Positions 1 through 7,000 of a stretch of 10,425 nt of DNA are shown piece by piece. The position numbers and the translations under genes were made by a program. The stretch spans positions 1 through 10,425 of the forward strand of contig JAQBYL010000116.1 of the NCBI GenBank assembly GCA_027622495.1, given 5' to 3'. The stretch comes from Pseudomonadota bacterium. Its GTDB lineage: Bacteria > Pseudomonadota > Gammaproteobacteria > Pseudomonadales > Azotimanducaceae. The notes under the pieces are model-generated. The model searched no databases. It had not been told where the DNA came from and saw only the letters and a list, made by a program, of their open reading frames with translations. The number at the start of each line of letters is the position of its first letter. Positions within the stretch are counted from its first letter, which is position 1.

Positions 1-110
1 CCTGATGGTTGCGCACGACAACTTGCAGTGAGATAGACTGGGGTATGTCATCGATAGCGCTATACGCCGCTTGAAAGTTATCGAAGGATGACAGCGGTAA
101 ATTATTTGCC

Positions 111-797
111 GTGAGTGCCGGGCGCGCAATCGCCGAGTGTGTGTTGGTCGTCCTGTTGAGTCTTCTCGGTTCATTACTGGGCTCGCTCACAGGATGGCTC
201 CCGGCGGCACCGATCCTCGGCATGGTGCTGCCGGTGATAGGCGCAACCTGGTTTTTACATCGCGAGGGAATCGGCTGGCGCGATCTGGGTTTTGCACAGC
301 GGATGCCGCTTGGCAGATTCTTCGGCTTCACAATCGGTACGCTGGTGCTGGTGTTTGTGGTGACCTCGTTTGTCGTCACACCGCTGGCGCGTGCCCTGGG
401 TGCCGGTCCACTGGACGTCTCGCTGCTGGAAGTGCTGATACACGACAACTGGATCAACTACCTGTGGTTTCTGATTCCCATCAGCTGGGGTTCGGCCGCT
501 TTTGGTGAAGAACTGATCGCGCGGGGTTTTCTACTGCATCGTTTTACCGGTGTTGTCGGCGCGCATGGGGGAGTGATTCTGCAGGCGGTGCTTTTTGCGC
601 TGGCACACGCCTACCAGGGCTGGCTTGGCGTGGCCAACATCTTTGCGCTCGCCCTCGTCTTCGGCTACGCGTTTCGCCTTTGCGGACGCAATCTGTGGCC
701 GCTGATTGCAGCCCACGGCATCATCGACACGCTGGGGATGACCTTACTGTTCCTTGGAAGGACAGATCTGGTGGTGGGAGCGGATACATCGGGTTGA
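111..797 (+). CDS. CPBP-family (CAAX/Abi-type) intramembrane metalloprotease
   Basis: The 228-residue product is strongly hydrophobic, with several predicted membrane helices (for example around residues 11-30, 35-50, 73-92, 115-130 and 156-185). It carries the three CPBP signatures: EExxxR at residues 133-138 (Glu133, Glu134, Arg138), FxxxH at 162-166 (His166), and a last HxxxD at 202-206. In this family (Rce1-like, formerly Abi) these residues form a glutamate/histidine catalytic centre inside the inner membrane. Bacterial members are linked to processing of membrane substrates or bacteriocin immunity, but the substrate here cannot be read from sequence. The start is a GTG: the frame is closed upstream by a stop at 72-74 and no ATG lies between. 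The ribosome site is weak, so a GTG at 129 is an alternative. The gene converges on the hydrolase at 837-1601, 39 bp away. Confidence 0.85.
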   Translation: MSAGRAIAECVLVVLLSLLGSLLGSLTGWLPAAPILGMVLPVIGATWFLHREGIGWRDLGFAQRMPLGRFFGFTIGTLVLVFVVTSFVVTPLARALGAGPLDVSLLEVLIHDNWINYLWFLIPISWGSAAFGEELIARGFLLHRFTGVVGAHGGVILQAVLFALAHAYQGWLGVANIFALALVFGYAFRLCGRNLWPLIAAHGIIDTLGMTLLFLGRTDLVVGADTSG

Positions 798-836
798 CAG
801 GCAACTTCGAGCGACACAAAGTTCGGCACCGAAAGG

Positions 837-1601
837 TTAGCCAGCCAGGTGTCGGTCGAAAAAACGCTTCCAGCTGTCACCTTCAAAACTCGGTATATCC
901 ATATGTCCGCCGGGATTGATATGCATGGTCTTCTCTGTGGACGAGAAGGCGTTGAAAAGATCGATACCACTCTCCCGCGGCGCGACGGCATCCTCCCACT
1001 GGAATACAAACTCAACCGGGATGGTTATTTTTGTGGCGGCTTGTTGCATATCGATGGCACCAGCGCGCAAGCCTGCAAGGCCGAATACGGCGCAGCGTAT
1101 GCGCGGCTCGCTGGAGACGAATGGAACGCCAATTGCGGTTCCCATTGAGACACCCCAATAACCGATTCTGTGGGTGCCATTCACGAAATCTAACTCCAGG
1201 GCTGCATCCAACGCCGCATGCCATTCGGGTGCGGCTTTTTGCATGCGCTTCATCATCTGGTTCATGCGTTCGTTGTCAAATGGGGCGCTGATCTCACCCC
1301 GTACCCGCTTGCCAACATCAATCATCACCTGCTGCGCTTCTTCGCGGGATATTCGATCACCATGTCCGGGAGCGTCAATCGCGAGCGTCGCCCAATCATA
1401 TTCTTTAGCGTATTGCACAGCGCGAATGCGGATGCCCTCTGTTTTCTTGTGTTGAGAACCGCCATGCCCCATCAGTATCAACGGTCTTGATCCGGTAGCG
1501 CCTTTTTTTGCATAGATCACGGCTGGAACAGACTCACCATCTACCTCGATCGCAAAGTCGCGCTGCACAACGCCATCAATTTCTTTTTCTTTGATAAACA
1601 C
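837..1601 (-). CDS. alpha/beta hydrolase (dienelactone hydrolase/acyl-peptidase-like)
   Basis: A 254-residue cytosolic alpha/beta hydrolase with a complete apparent triad: nucleophile Ser152 in GVSMG, acid Asp204 in QWEDAV and base His233 in GGHMD. A GHGG turn at 45-48 fits the oxyanion region, and there is no signal peptide. The substrate is unknown; the family cleaves esters, lactones or thioesters. I chose the GTG at 1601-1599 because AGGAGA lies about 10 nt upstream (1616-1611 on the minus strand). The longer frame from an ATG at 1634 adds 11 residues without such a site. It is divergent from the acyl-CoA dehydrogenase gene and may share its regulation. No frameshift is visible. Confidence 0.85.
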   Translation of the reverse strand: MFIKEKEIDGVVQRDFAIEVDGESVPAVIYAKKGATGSRPLILMGHGGSQHKKTEGIRIRAVQYAKEYDWATLAIDAPGHGDRISREEAQQVMIDVGKRVRGEISAPFDNERMNQMMKRMQKAAPEWHAALDAALELDFVNGTHRIGYWGVSMGTAIGVPFVSSEPRIRCAVFGLAGLRAGAIDMQQAATKITIPVEFVFQWEDAVAPRESGIDLFNAFSSTEKTMHINPGGHMDIPSFEGDSWKRFFDRHLAG

Positions 1602-1714
1602 GGAATTCGTTCTCCTCGTGTAGTTCCGCAACACAGAATAGTCGCTCTAACCTGGATAGTCAGTGAAGGGAGTGGGTGTTAGTCTCACAGGAAAATAATC
1701 GCGGAGGAGAAACC
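1602..1714. promoter_or_regulatory. divergent intergenic region between hydrolase and acyl-CoA dehydrogenase
   Basis: This 113-bp gap separates two genes read away from each other, so both promoters should lie here or in the flanking 5' ends. Only the ribosome sites are clear: AGGAGA for the minus-strand gene (1616-1611) and GGAGGAG (1703-1709) for the plus-strand gene. I could not pick convincing -35/-10 boxes or an operator palindrome. Confidence 0.4.
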
Positions 1715-3016
1715 ATGTCTAATTTAGATCTTTTCGACCTGACCATGTCCGAACAGGTACAGCCGCTACTGGACGCGGTCAAGAAACACATCCAGGACAA
1801 CGTCGTGCCGATCATGGAGGAGTTCGAGCGGCTCGGTGCGAACCGTGAGCACGAGTGGGCATTTGCGCCAGAGCAGCTGGCGCTTCTGGACGGGGCAAAG
1901 CGCAAAGCAAAAGAATCCGGGTTGTGGAACTTCTTCCTTCCGGATGCCGAAACGGGCGAAGGTCTGAGCAATCTGGACTATGCATACATCGCCAATGAGC
2001 TCGGCAAATACCCGCTTGCGTCCGAAACCCTCAACTGTTCCGCGCCCGATACCGGCAACATGGAAGTGCTCGAACGCGTCGGCACGCCTGAGCAGAAAAA
2101 GCAGTGGCTGGAACCGCTGCTCCGTGGCGAGATTCGATCCGCCTTTGCGATGACCGAACCCGGTTGGCCTTCGTCGGATGCAAAAAACATCGCAACGCAA
2201 GCGGTTCTGGATGGCGACGAGTGGGTCATCAACGGCGAGAAGTACTTCACCTCAGGAGCAGGAGATCCGCGCTGCAAAGTGATGATCACCATGGTGAAGA
2301 CCAGTCCGGATGCGCCTCCGCACCGGCAGCAGTCGCAGATTCTCGTACCTCTCGACGCTCCAGGGGTAAAAATACTTGGTGCAATGCGGGTGTTCGGCGA
2401 AACCCAGGCACCCCACGGGCACATGCACATTCAGTTCAAAAACTGCCGCGTGCCGAAAACCAACATTCTGCTCGGTGAAGGTCGCGGTTTCGAAATATCC
2501 CAGGTGCGGCTCGGCCCCGGACGCATTCATCACTGCATGCGCTCCATCGGTGCGGGTGAACGCGCACTGGAGCTCATGATCAGACGCGCATCCGCGCGGA
2601 CCGCTTTCGGCAAGCCGATCATCCAGCTTGGCAAAAACATGGAAGTGGTGGCAAAGGCCCGCTATGAGATCGATGCGTGTCGCCTGATGGTGCTGCAGGC
2701 AGCCAAGGCCATGGACGTGCTTGGCAACAAGGAAGCGCGGGTGTATGTGAGTGCGATCAAGGCAAACGTTCCTGCCAAAATCTGCCAGATCATCGACGAG
2801 GCAATACAGATGCATGGCGCCACCGGCGTTACGCAGTGGACGCCGCTGGCCCGGATGTATGTCTCGCAACGATCCCTGAGGATTGCCGACGGACCGGACG
2901 AAGTGCACCACATGGTGGTCGGCCGTGCGGAGGTCCGCAAGTACGAGGGTCAGCCCTACACGGCCCTCGACGACAAACTGGGTCATGAACACGAGGGGTT
3001 TAATCTGGGGCATTAA
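1715..3016 (+). CDS. acyl-CoA dehydrogenase, ACAD10/ACAD11-like
   Basis: A 433-residue FAD-dependent acyl-CoA dehydrogenase, which oxidises an acyl-CoA to the trans-2-enoyl-CoA and passes electrons to an electron-transfer flavoprotein. Domains run in the usual order: alpha-helical N-terminus (about 1-140), beta domain with FAMTEP at 144-149 and SSDA at 153-156, then the C-terminal helical domain. LGPGRIHHCMR (266-276), QMHGATGV (365-372) and RIADGPDEVH (389-398) are typical of the ACAD10/11 branch, where the Asp of GPDEV (Asp395 here) stands at the catalytic-base position. That assignment is from family knowledge. ACAD10/11 members prefer unusual, branched or hydroxylated acyl chains; the substrate here is not readable. 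The ATG at 1715 is preferred over an in-frame GTG at 1676 because GGAGGAG lies 5 nt upstream. A hairpin follows the stop. Confidence 0.93.
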   Translation: MSNLDLFDLTMSEQVQPLLDAVKKHIQDNVVPIMEEFERLGANREHEWAFAPEQLALLDGAKRKAKESGLWNFFLPDAETGEGLSNLDYAYIANELGKYPLASETLNCSAPDTGNMEVLERVGTPEQKKQWLEPLLRGEIRSAFAMTEPGWPSSDAKNIATQAVLDGDEWVINGEKYFTSGAGDPRCKVMITMVKTSPDAPPHRQQSQILVPLDAPGVKILGAMRVFGETQAPHGHMHIQFKNCRVPKTNILLGEGRGFEISQVRLGPGRIHHCMRSIGAGERALELMIRRASARTAFGKPIIQLGKNMEVVAKARYEIDACRLMVLQAAKAMDVLGNKEARVYVSAIKANVPAKICQIIDEAIQMHGATGVTQWTPLARMYVSQRSLRIADGPDEVHHMVVGRAEVRKYEGQPYTALDDKLGHEHEGFNLGH

Positions 3017-3023
3017 CCGACGG

Positions 3024-3053
3024 GGGCAACCGGCGAATGTATGCTGGTTGCCC
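3024..3053 (+). terminator. hairpin just after the acyl-CoA dehydrogenase stop, possible terminator
   Basis: Perfect 8-bp arms GGGCAACC (3024-3031) and GGTTGCCC (3046-3053) extend inward by three more pairs, one of them G-U, leaving an 8-nt loop. It sits 8 nt after the stop codon. There is no run of T after it, so it is either a weak intrinsic terminator or an mRNA 3'-end stabiliser. Confidence 0.5.
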
Positions 3054-3094
3054 TGTTCGGCCTGCTTAGGTTCAATCGGAACGCGGCGGGTGGC

Positions 3095-3136
3095 ATCAGG
3101 GCGATCTGGCACCTTCAAGCAGACGCGCGCCCTGAT
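3095..3136. repeat. 9-bp inverted repeat at the end of the PIN-domain remnant
   Basis: ATCAGGGCG at 3095-3103 pairs perfectly with CGCCCTGAT at 3128-3136 across a 24-nt loop. The left arm covers the stop codon of the minus-strand PIN-domain remnant, so part of the symmetry lies in coding sequence and may be chance. It lies directly after the dehydrogenase hairpin. Confidence 0.35.
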
Positions 3137-3323
3137 CAAAGGTATACCCTCCGCCGAACGAGTCCCCCTGGTCTTCTATGAAAGACCAACACGAAAGCAG
3201 AATCAGCACATCGGCGAACCCCGCCTGGTTTCCCTGGCGTCGTCGAGCACCCTTGAACAGACTGAGTGCCTGCCAGATGCGCTGACTGTCTTCAAAACGG
3301 ATATTGGGTTCTGGATCAACTAC
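3096..3323 (-). pseudogene. C-terminal part of a PIN-domain (VapC-like) toxin
   Basis: The minus strand is open for 75 codons from just after an in-frame TAG (3326-3324) to a TGA at 3098-3096. The translation has the C-terminal pattern of PIN-domain toxins: an acidic helix (EDSQRIWQAL), then FADVLI with its conserved Asp, then YTFDQGARLLEGA, where the Asp of TFD is the last metal-binding acid and the terminal leucine-rich stretch is typical. These RNases normally run about 130 residues and begin with a DTN motif near the start; that half is missing here. No start codon with a ribosome site and no antitoxin gene lie upstream. It is most likely a dead remnant of a VapBC pair. The family call rests on motif recall, not a search. 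Confidence 0.65.
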
Positions 3324-3380
3324 CTAATAGATCGTGGAACGCCGTGTGAATAAAGGGTTTAGAGGTTCATTCAGTCGGGA

Positions 3381-3400
3381 GTTACCCCAAATGTTACCCC
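3381..3400. repeat. tandem GTTACCCC direct repeats
   Basis: Two identical 8-mers, GTTACCCC at 3381-3388 and 3393-3400, are separated by AAAT, giving a 12-bp period (about one helical turn). On the minus strand they read GGGGTAAC twice. Short repeats of this kind resemble arm-type integrase sites near P4-type integrases, and an integrase fragment lies 1.1 kb away. That link is an inference. Confidence 0.4.
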
Positions 3401-3491
3401 TCTTGCGTGCATGGTGCCTCCGTTTTTCTGAGCGCACCAACTCTCATCACAACCTTGACCATATTGTAGCCGATGATTGCGGAGGCAATCG

Positions 3492-3810
3492 TCATAGGAA
3501 TGTAGCCCTCTCCCCTGCCGATGTACTCCGATCCATTTCCAGCGTGTCGGAGGGTTCCAGATCGAGCCAGGGCTGTTCAGGGTCTTCGATGAGGAGCTCG
3601 TTCGCGCGTGAGCCTGCGGACGATGCGCCGAACGAGGCGGTCGAGAAGACGTTCGAGGGCCTGCGGGTCCGACGCCCCGACGCGATGGAACCCGGGGCCG
3701 TTCTGTTCCATGGTGTAGACCCCGCCTGCCGGAGCACCGCCCAGGCTCCGGACGACCGCGCCGATCTGGGCGTCCAACTGGCGCTGGAGGACGAAATGCG
3801 AGTGGTCGTG
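3492..3810 (-). pseudogene. IS91-like transposase remnant, frameshifted
   Basis: Two minus-strand frames join to give an IS91-type transposase stretch. The first (3810 down to about 3605) reads GGVYTMEQNGPGFHRV, then a helix with LLDRLVRRIVRRLTRE. The second (about 3615 down to 3492) continues ELLIEDPEQPWLDLEPSDTL. This succession of a GVY strand, a FHRV strand, a basic helix RI-R-L-R, then an acidic 'IED...WL' segment recalls the middle of IS91/IS801/IS1294-like transposases. The frames switch near 3600-3615. The HUH/Y motifs, the zinc-binding N-terminus and the 'SxxYRIA..GPxAG' stretch that should follow are absent. The region is richer in G+C than its neighbours, as expected of imported DNA. 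The family call is moderate. Confidence 0.5.
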
Positions 3811-4030
3811 TTAGTTCTCGGAGTGCGTGGGTTGGTGCCGTCCGCGCTGCAGGCGATGGAGTGCGTGTGGGGCGAGTGCCCGGACTACGAGGTTTGGGAC
3901 CGCACGGCATCACTCTATCCCCCCGTTTCGGCAGAGCGCTGCGACAGGTTCGTACACACGCGTTTCACAGGCAACGTAAATGGCGTAGCATGATCTCGGA
4001 GACAAGGCAGATTCGCAGGGAGACCAACTC
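3811..4030. other. non-coding or unrecognised stretch before the cupin gene
   Basis: No frame here gives a protein I recognise. A plus-strand frame stays open through it (as part of 3334-3993), but it reads opposite to the transposase remnant and looks like its shadow. The last 30 bases hold the AGGGAG ribosome site (about 4017-4022) of the cupin gene and presumably its promoter. Confidence 0.4.
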
Positions 4031-4494
4031 GTGGCGCACCCATACCATGTCGAAGCCGATGCGGGCAGGCACTTTCAGCTGGGCGAAGACAACATCACCA
4101 TCAAGTGTTCCGCCACCGATACCGGCAACGCCTACTCGCTGATGCGCTGGACCGTGCCGGCCGATGCCACGACAGTGCGCACGTGCATGCCCGGTACGAA
4201 GAGACCTTCTACATCCTGTCCGGGTCGCTGGAATTCATCCTGGGGGAAGATGCCGAGATCGTTTCCGCCGGGGACTTCGTGCGGGCACCGGCCGGAGCAC
4301 GACACGGATTTCGCAATCTGTCGGCCACCGAGCCCGTCGAGATGCTCGTCACCTTCACCCCCGGCGGCATGGAAGAGCTCTTCTACCGGTTTCGCACCGG
4401 GGGAGACCTGGAATTCGAAGATTTCGATGCCCTCGTCAGCGCCTACCGCGAGGAGGCGCGACGGGATCACTTTACCGAGTACGAGACGGGCTGA
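4031..4494 (+). pseudogene. small single-domain cupin protein, interrupted by one frameshift
   Basis: The gene starts at GTG 4031, with AGGGAG about 8 nt upstream. It reads as a cupin N-terminus (AHPYHVEADAGRHF... to ...RWTVPADATT) until about 4174, then continues one frame back from about 4177 (AHVHARYEETFYI...) to the TGA at 4492-4494. Adding one base restores a protein of about 154 residues. Both cupin motifs are then complete: HxH(x4)E(x6)G at 51-65 (His51, His53, Glu58) and G(x5)PxG(x2)H(x3)N at 81-96 (His92), which together bind a metal. A separate ATG at 4105 gives a 129-residue frame, but its first 24 residues are out-of-frame sequence, so it is not the true start. The role is unknown: such cupins are dioxygenases, isomerases or ligand sensors. 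The indel could be a real mutation or an assembly error. Confidence 0.8.
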
Positions 4495-4756
4495 TCTCCA
4501 GCAACTTGAGTTCATCCAGGTAGTCAGCCCACGCCTGCATCATCACTTTTCTTTCTGCGAGATGAGCGGTCCTGTTGTACGCACGACCCAGCGGATCTCT
4601 AACCTGATGGGCTAGCTGGTGCTCGATGATGTCAGGCCGATACCCGAGTACTTCGTCCAGGATCGTCCGCGCCATATCGCGGAAACCATGCCCACTCATC
4701 TCTTCCTTCGGGATCCCCATTCTGCGGAAGGCCCGGCCCGCCTGCGCCTACCAATC
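4472..4756 (-). pseudogene. C-terminal catalytic fragment of a P4-type tyrosine integrase
   Basis: The minus strand is open for about 94 codons after a TAG at 4759-4757. From FRRMGIPKEEMSGHGFRDMA onward it matches the end of P4-type site-specific tyrosine integrases: the HxxR box (HGFR), the helix EHQLAH and the nucleophilic tyrosine in GRAYNRTAHL. The family normally spans about 400 residues, so the DNA-binding N-terminus, core-binding domain and first catalytic Arg are gone. Sequence upstream of the FRRMG segment shows no integrase similarity, so the break lies close to 4750. The 3' end overlaps the convergent cupin gene by 23 bp. It marks the former end of a genomic island or prophage and cannot be active alone. 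Confidence 0.85.
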
Positions 4757-4939
4757 CCCGACTTCCCGAAACCCCATACCCCGCGTCCGGCAATGGCCCC
4801 CTGGTGCGTGAGTCATTCACCTAATGCGTCCGTTCGCCGCAATGAACAGCGCAGCAGGCGAACTCAGGCCGATAACCCACACCGCGCGTGGCCGTGGAAT
4901 AGACCCGTTAGAAGACCTATGCTCAGACGATGCTAAGTT
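4757..4939. other. unassigned DNA between the integrase fragment and the transporter
   Basis: About 180 bp with no recognisable protein in any frame and no tRNA-like fold that I can see. The last part (roughly 4905-4939) should contain the transporter promoter, but no strong -35/-10 pair stands out. A TAAGTT at 4934-4939 next to the palindrome is a weak -10 candidate. Confidence 0.3.
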
Positions 4940-4952
4940 AGACGGACCGTCT
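4940..4952. promoter_or_regulatory. perfect palindrome AGACGG-A-CCGTCT, candidate repressor operator
   Basis: Six-base arms AGACGG and CCGTCT are exact reverse complements around one central base, ending 13 nt before the transporter ATG. Short, near-gapless palindromes with TAGACxG-like arms are common operators of TetR-family repressors. Position and symmetry suggest that a regulator blocks transcription start. The regulator gene is not in this window. Confidence 0.5.
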
Positions 4953-4965
4953 GTGAGGGGGTGAG

Positions 4966-6386
4966 ATGCCGAATTCGCCAGTGACAATGCGCACCAAACT
5001 TGCTTTTGGCATCGGTGCGTCCGGCGAAGCGGCAAGCAACTGGATCTTCAACGCCCTCACCTTCTTCTACTACAACCAGATTCTCGGTCTGTCGGGCACA
5101 CTCACCGCCGCCGCCGTCACCGTCGGCATCATCTCTGACGCAATGACCGACCCCTTGATGGGCTCCATTTCAGACCGATTCCGCTCGCGCTGGGGCCGGC
5201 GGCATCCCTTCATGTATGCCGCACCGTTGCCATTGGTGCTGTGCATCTACGCGATCTTCAATCCGCCCGCCGACCTCGAAACGACGAGCCTATTCATCTG
5301 GTTCATGGTCTTCACCGTCGGCATGCGCGTGTGTCAGACGCTGTTCGCCGTGCCGCACCTTGCCCTGGGCGCGGAGCTGTCCGACGACTACAACGAACGC
5401 TCCAAGGTGATGAGCTACAACAACGTCTTCACCTACGGCGGCGTCATCGTGATGCACATCGCCGTGTGGTTTGTCGTCTTTCCCGCATTCGACAACGGCC
5501 GCATGCATCAGGAGGCTTACTACCCGGTGGTGTTCTTCTGCTGCACGCTGATCATGCTGTGCATCCTCACCTCGGCCTATCAAACCCGCGACCGCATCCC
5601 ATTTCTCATCTGCCACCGTTCGGCATGCGCCAACTCGGCCGCGAGATGTGGTCTGCCATGCAGAACCCGCACTATCGCTATCTGCTACTCGGTTTGTTCT
5701 TCCTCTCGGTGATGATCGGCACCCACGAAACCCTCGGCCTGTACATGGCAACCTTCTACTGGGAGCTGACCGACTACCAGATCGGCTGGCTGATCCTCAA
5801 CAACGTGTTCGGCTACGCCATCGGCTTCATCTTCACCGCCGCCCTGCACAATCGTTTCGACAAACGCTGGACCATCGTCGCCTCAGCCGCGGGGTTGAGC
5901 GTGTTCTGGTCCACGGCCGTAACCCTGCGCCTGTTCGATCTCGCGCCGGAAAACACGACGACCGAGCTCGTCATGTTCATAATCGGCATTGGCACCTTCT
6001 CGTCGGGGTGCGGTTCGATCCTCAACATCAGCGTCATGTCCGCGCTTGCAGATATTTCCGACGAACACGAACTGCAGACCGGGCGCCGCCAGGAAGGCAT
6101 TTTCTATTCGGCGCGGACCTTTTTCGCCAAGGCCACCAATGGCATCGGCCACGTTGTGGCCGGTATTGCGCTGGACATCATCGAGTTTCCGACCGGCGCA
6201 GTACCGGGAACGATCGAACCGGAGAAGATCATCGCGCTGGGGTTGATCGACGGGCCCTTCGCCATGGTGTGGGGCCTGCTGGGGGCATGCCTCTACACCG
6301 GCTACCGCATCGACAGGGCCTATCACACCCGCGTCCAGGACGCCCTGCGCGTGCGCAGAATTGAACGCGGCCATCTGTCGGCGTGA
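4966..6386 (+). pseudogene. GPH-family (MelB-like, MFS) sodium/substrate symporter, one frameshift
   Basis: From ATG 4966 the frame encodes the N-terminal half of a GPH transporter up to about TRDRIPFLI near 5608. The protein then continues one frame back (LPPFGMRQLGREM from about 5610) to the TGA at 6384-6386. Restoring one base gives about 473 residues and 12 expected helices, the usual family length. The hallmark of helix II and the following loop is present: ISDAMTDPLMG, then SDRFRSRWGRRHPFM. Asp58 and Asp62 sit where MelB has its Na+-site acids Asp55 and Asp59. The second half keeps GPH features (ADISDEHELQTGRRQEG, SARTFFAKATNGIGH). GPH members move sugars, glucuronides or other organic solutes with Na+ or H+; the substrate is unknown. 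The indel lies between 5599 and 5612. As read, both halves would be non-functional alone. Confidence 0.88.
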
Positions 6387-6412
6387 CGGAGCACTCCGCC
6401 GCCGACGCACTT

Positions 6413-6500
6413 CGTAGCACCCCCAGGGCACACATCCGTGCGTGCCCATTCCATCGACGGTAACGCCAATTCAATCGCGCGCGAGCTATGGGGTGCTACG
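6413..6500. repeat. 11-bp perfect inverted repeat enclosing 66 nt
   Basis: CGTAGCACCCC (6413-6423) is matched exactly by GGGGTGCTACG (6490-6500). The enclosed 66 nt contain their own strong hairpin (6426-6447), making a nested structure in the gap between the transporter and the SnoaL gene. It could be a miniature inverted-repeat or REP-like element, or a bidirectional regulatory structure. I see no target-site duplication. Confidence 0.5.
6426..6447 (+). terminator. strong hairpin after the transporter, possible terminator
   Basis: A 22-nt hairpin, GGGCAC at 6426-6431 pairing with GTGCCC at 6442-6447, continues inward through one mismatch to a 4-nt loop. It lies 40 nt after the transporter stop. 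No T tract follows (ATTCC), so Rho-independent termination is uncertain. Confidence 0.4.
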
Positions 6501-6566
6501 CGCCGCTCATTCAACATTGATGCACCCCGGCGCGTATGATCTCGCGATGGTCGGCAAGGAGCGAAA

Positions 6567-6950
6567 ATGAACCACACCACGCTCGCGAAGGCGTTATTTG
6601 ATGCATTCATGGAAGGCGACGGCGACGCGGTTCGCGCGCTATGCGCCAGCGACATGTCGGCAATACAGAACGCTGGGCCGCCGATGACTGTCGATTCGTT
6701 GATTGCGTTTGCGCTGTCGGTGAAGCGCGTCATTCCGGATTTCCGCTACGAGCAGATCCAGCGCAGGAGCACGAACGACGGATTCGTCGAGGAGCACAGC
6801 GTACGCGGCACGCTACCCGACGGCACCATGCTCGACATCGCTGCTTGTGTCGTAGCGGAGGTGCGTGATGGCAAGCTCATTCACATGCGCGAGTACTTGG
6901 ACACCGCGGCGGCCAAGGGATTGATTCGGGTGCTATCGGGCAGCCGCTGA
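6567..6950 (+). CDS. SnoaL-like / NTF2-fold protein
   Basis: A 127-residue soluble protein with the layout of SnoaL-like NTF2-fold proteins: an N-terminal helix (TLAKALFDAFMEGD, about 5-18), a strand containing EEHSVRGTLPDG (75-86), and the C-terminal pair of strands VVAEVRDGKLIHMREYLD (95-112). The last segment, 'RDGK-I---REYLD', is the most typical part of the family. These small cone-shaped barrels include polyketide cyclases, ketosteroid isomerases and limonene-epoxide hydrolases, and many members have no known substrate. ATG 6567 is well supported by AAGGAG at 6556-6561. The gene is intact, although both neighbours are broken. It lies about 50 bp before the truncated end of the IS4-family element, which reads toward it. 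Confidence 0.8.
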   Translation: MNHTTLAKALFDAFMEGDGDAVRALCASDMSAIQNAGPPMTVDSLIAFALSVKRVIPDFRYEQIQRRSTNDGFVEEHSVRGTLPDGTMLDIAACVVAEVRDGKLIHMREYLDTAAAKGLIRVLSGSR

Positions 6951-7000
6951 CGACGTTCAAGGTGTGGGAACTGGAGCAGAGTTCGGCGTACCTGGGACAG

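Noticed and set aside
1..36. Possible end of an upstream gene (frame stopping at 29-31 or 34-36)
   Set aside because: Only about ten codons are visible, two frames are equally possible and nothing is recognisable.
2252..3139. Minus-strand open frame of 295 codons opposite the acyl-CoA dehydrogenase
   Set aside because: It is a shadow of a strongly supported gene on the other strand and shows no family motifs.
3394..3492. Small minus-strand frame from an ATG just inside 3492, about 33 codons with a hydrophobic stretch (TIASAIIGYNMVKVV)
   Set aside because: It could be the end of an unknown protein, but there is no recognisable family or supporting context and the ribosome site is weak.
3371..3913. 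Long minus-strand open frame of 180 codons
   Set aside because: Its translation is Arg/Pro/Ser-rich low-complexity sequence typical of an out-of-frame G+C-rich region, and it lies over the transposase remnant in another frame.
3334..3993. Plus-strand open frame of 219 codons
   Set aside because: It runs opposite to the IS91-like remnant, has no ribosome site and matches no family I know.
4735..4800. tRNA-like CCTACCAATCC string that might be an attachment site near the integrase
   Set aside because: I could not fold a cloverleaf or find a matching duplicate elsewhere in the window.
5648..6364. Plus-strand open frame of 238 codons, rich in Arg and His
   Set aside because: It is an alternative frame inside the transporter; the membrane-protein sequence lies in another frame.
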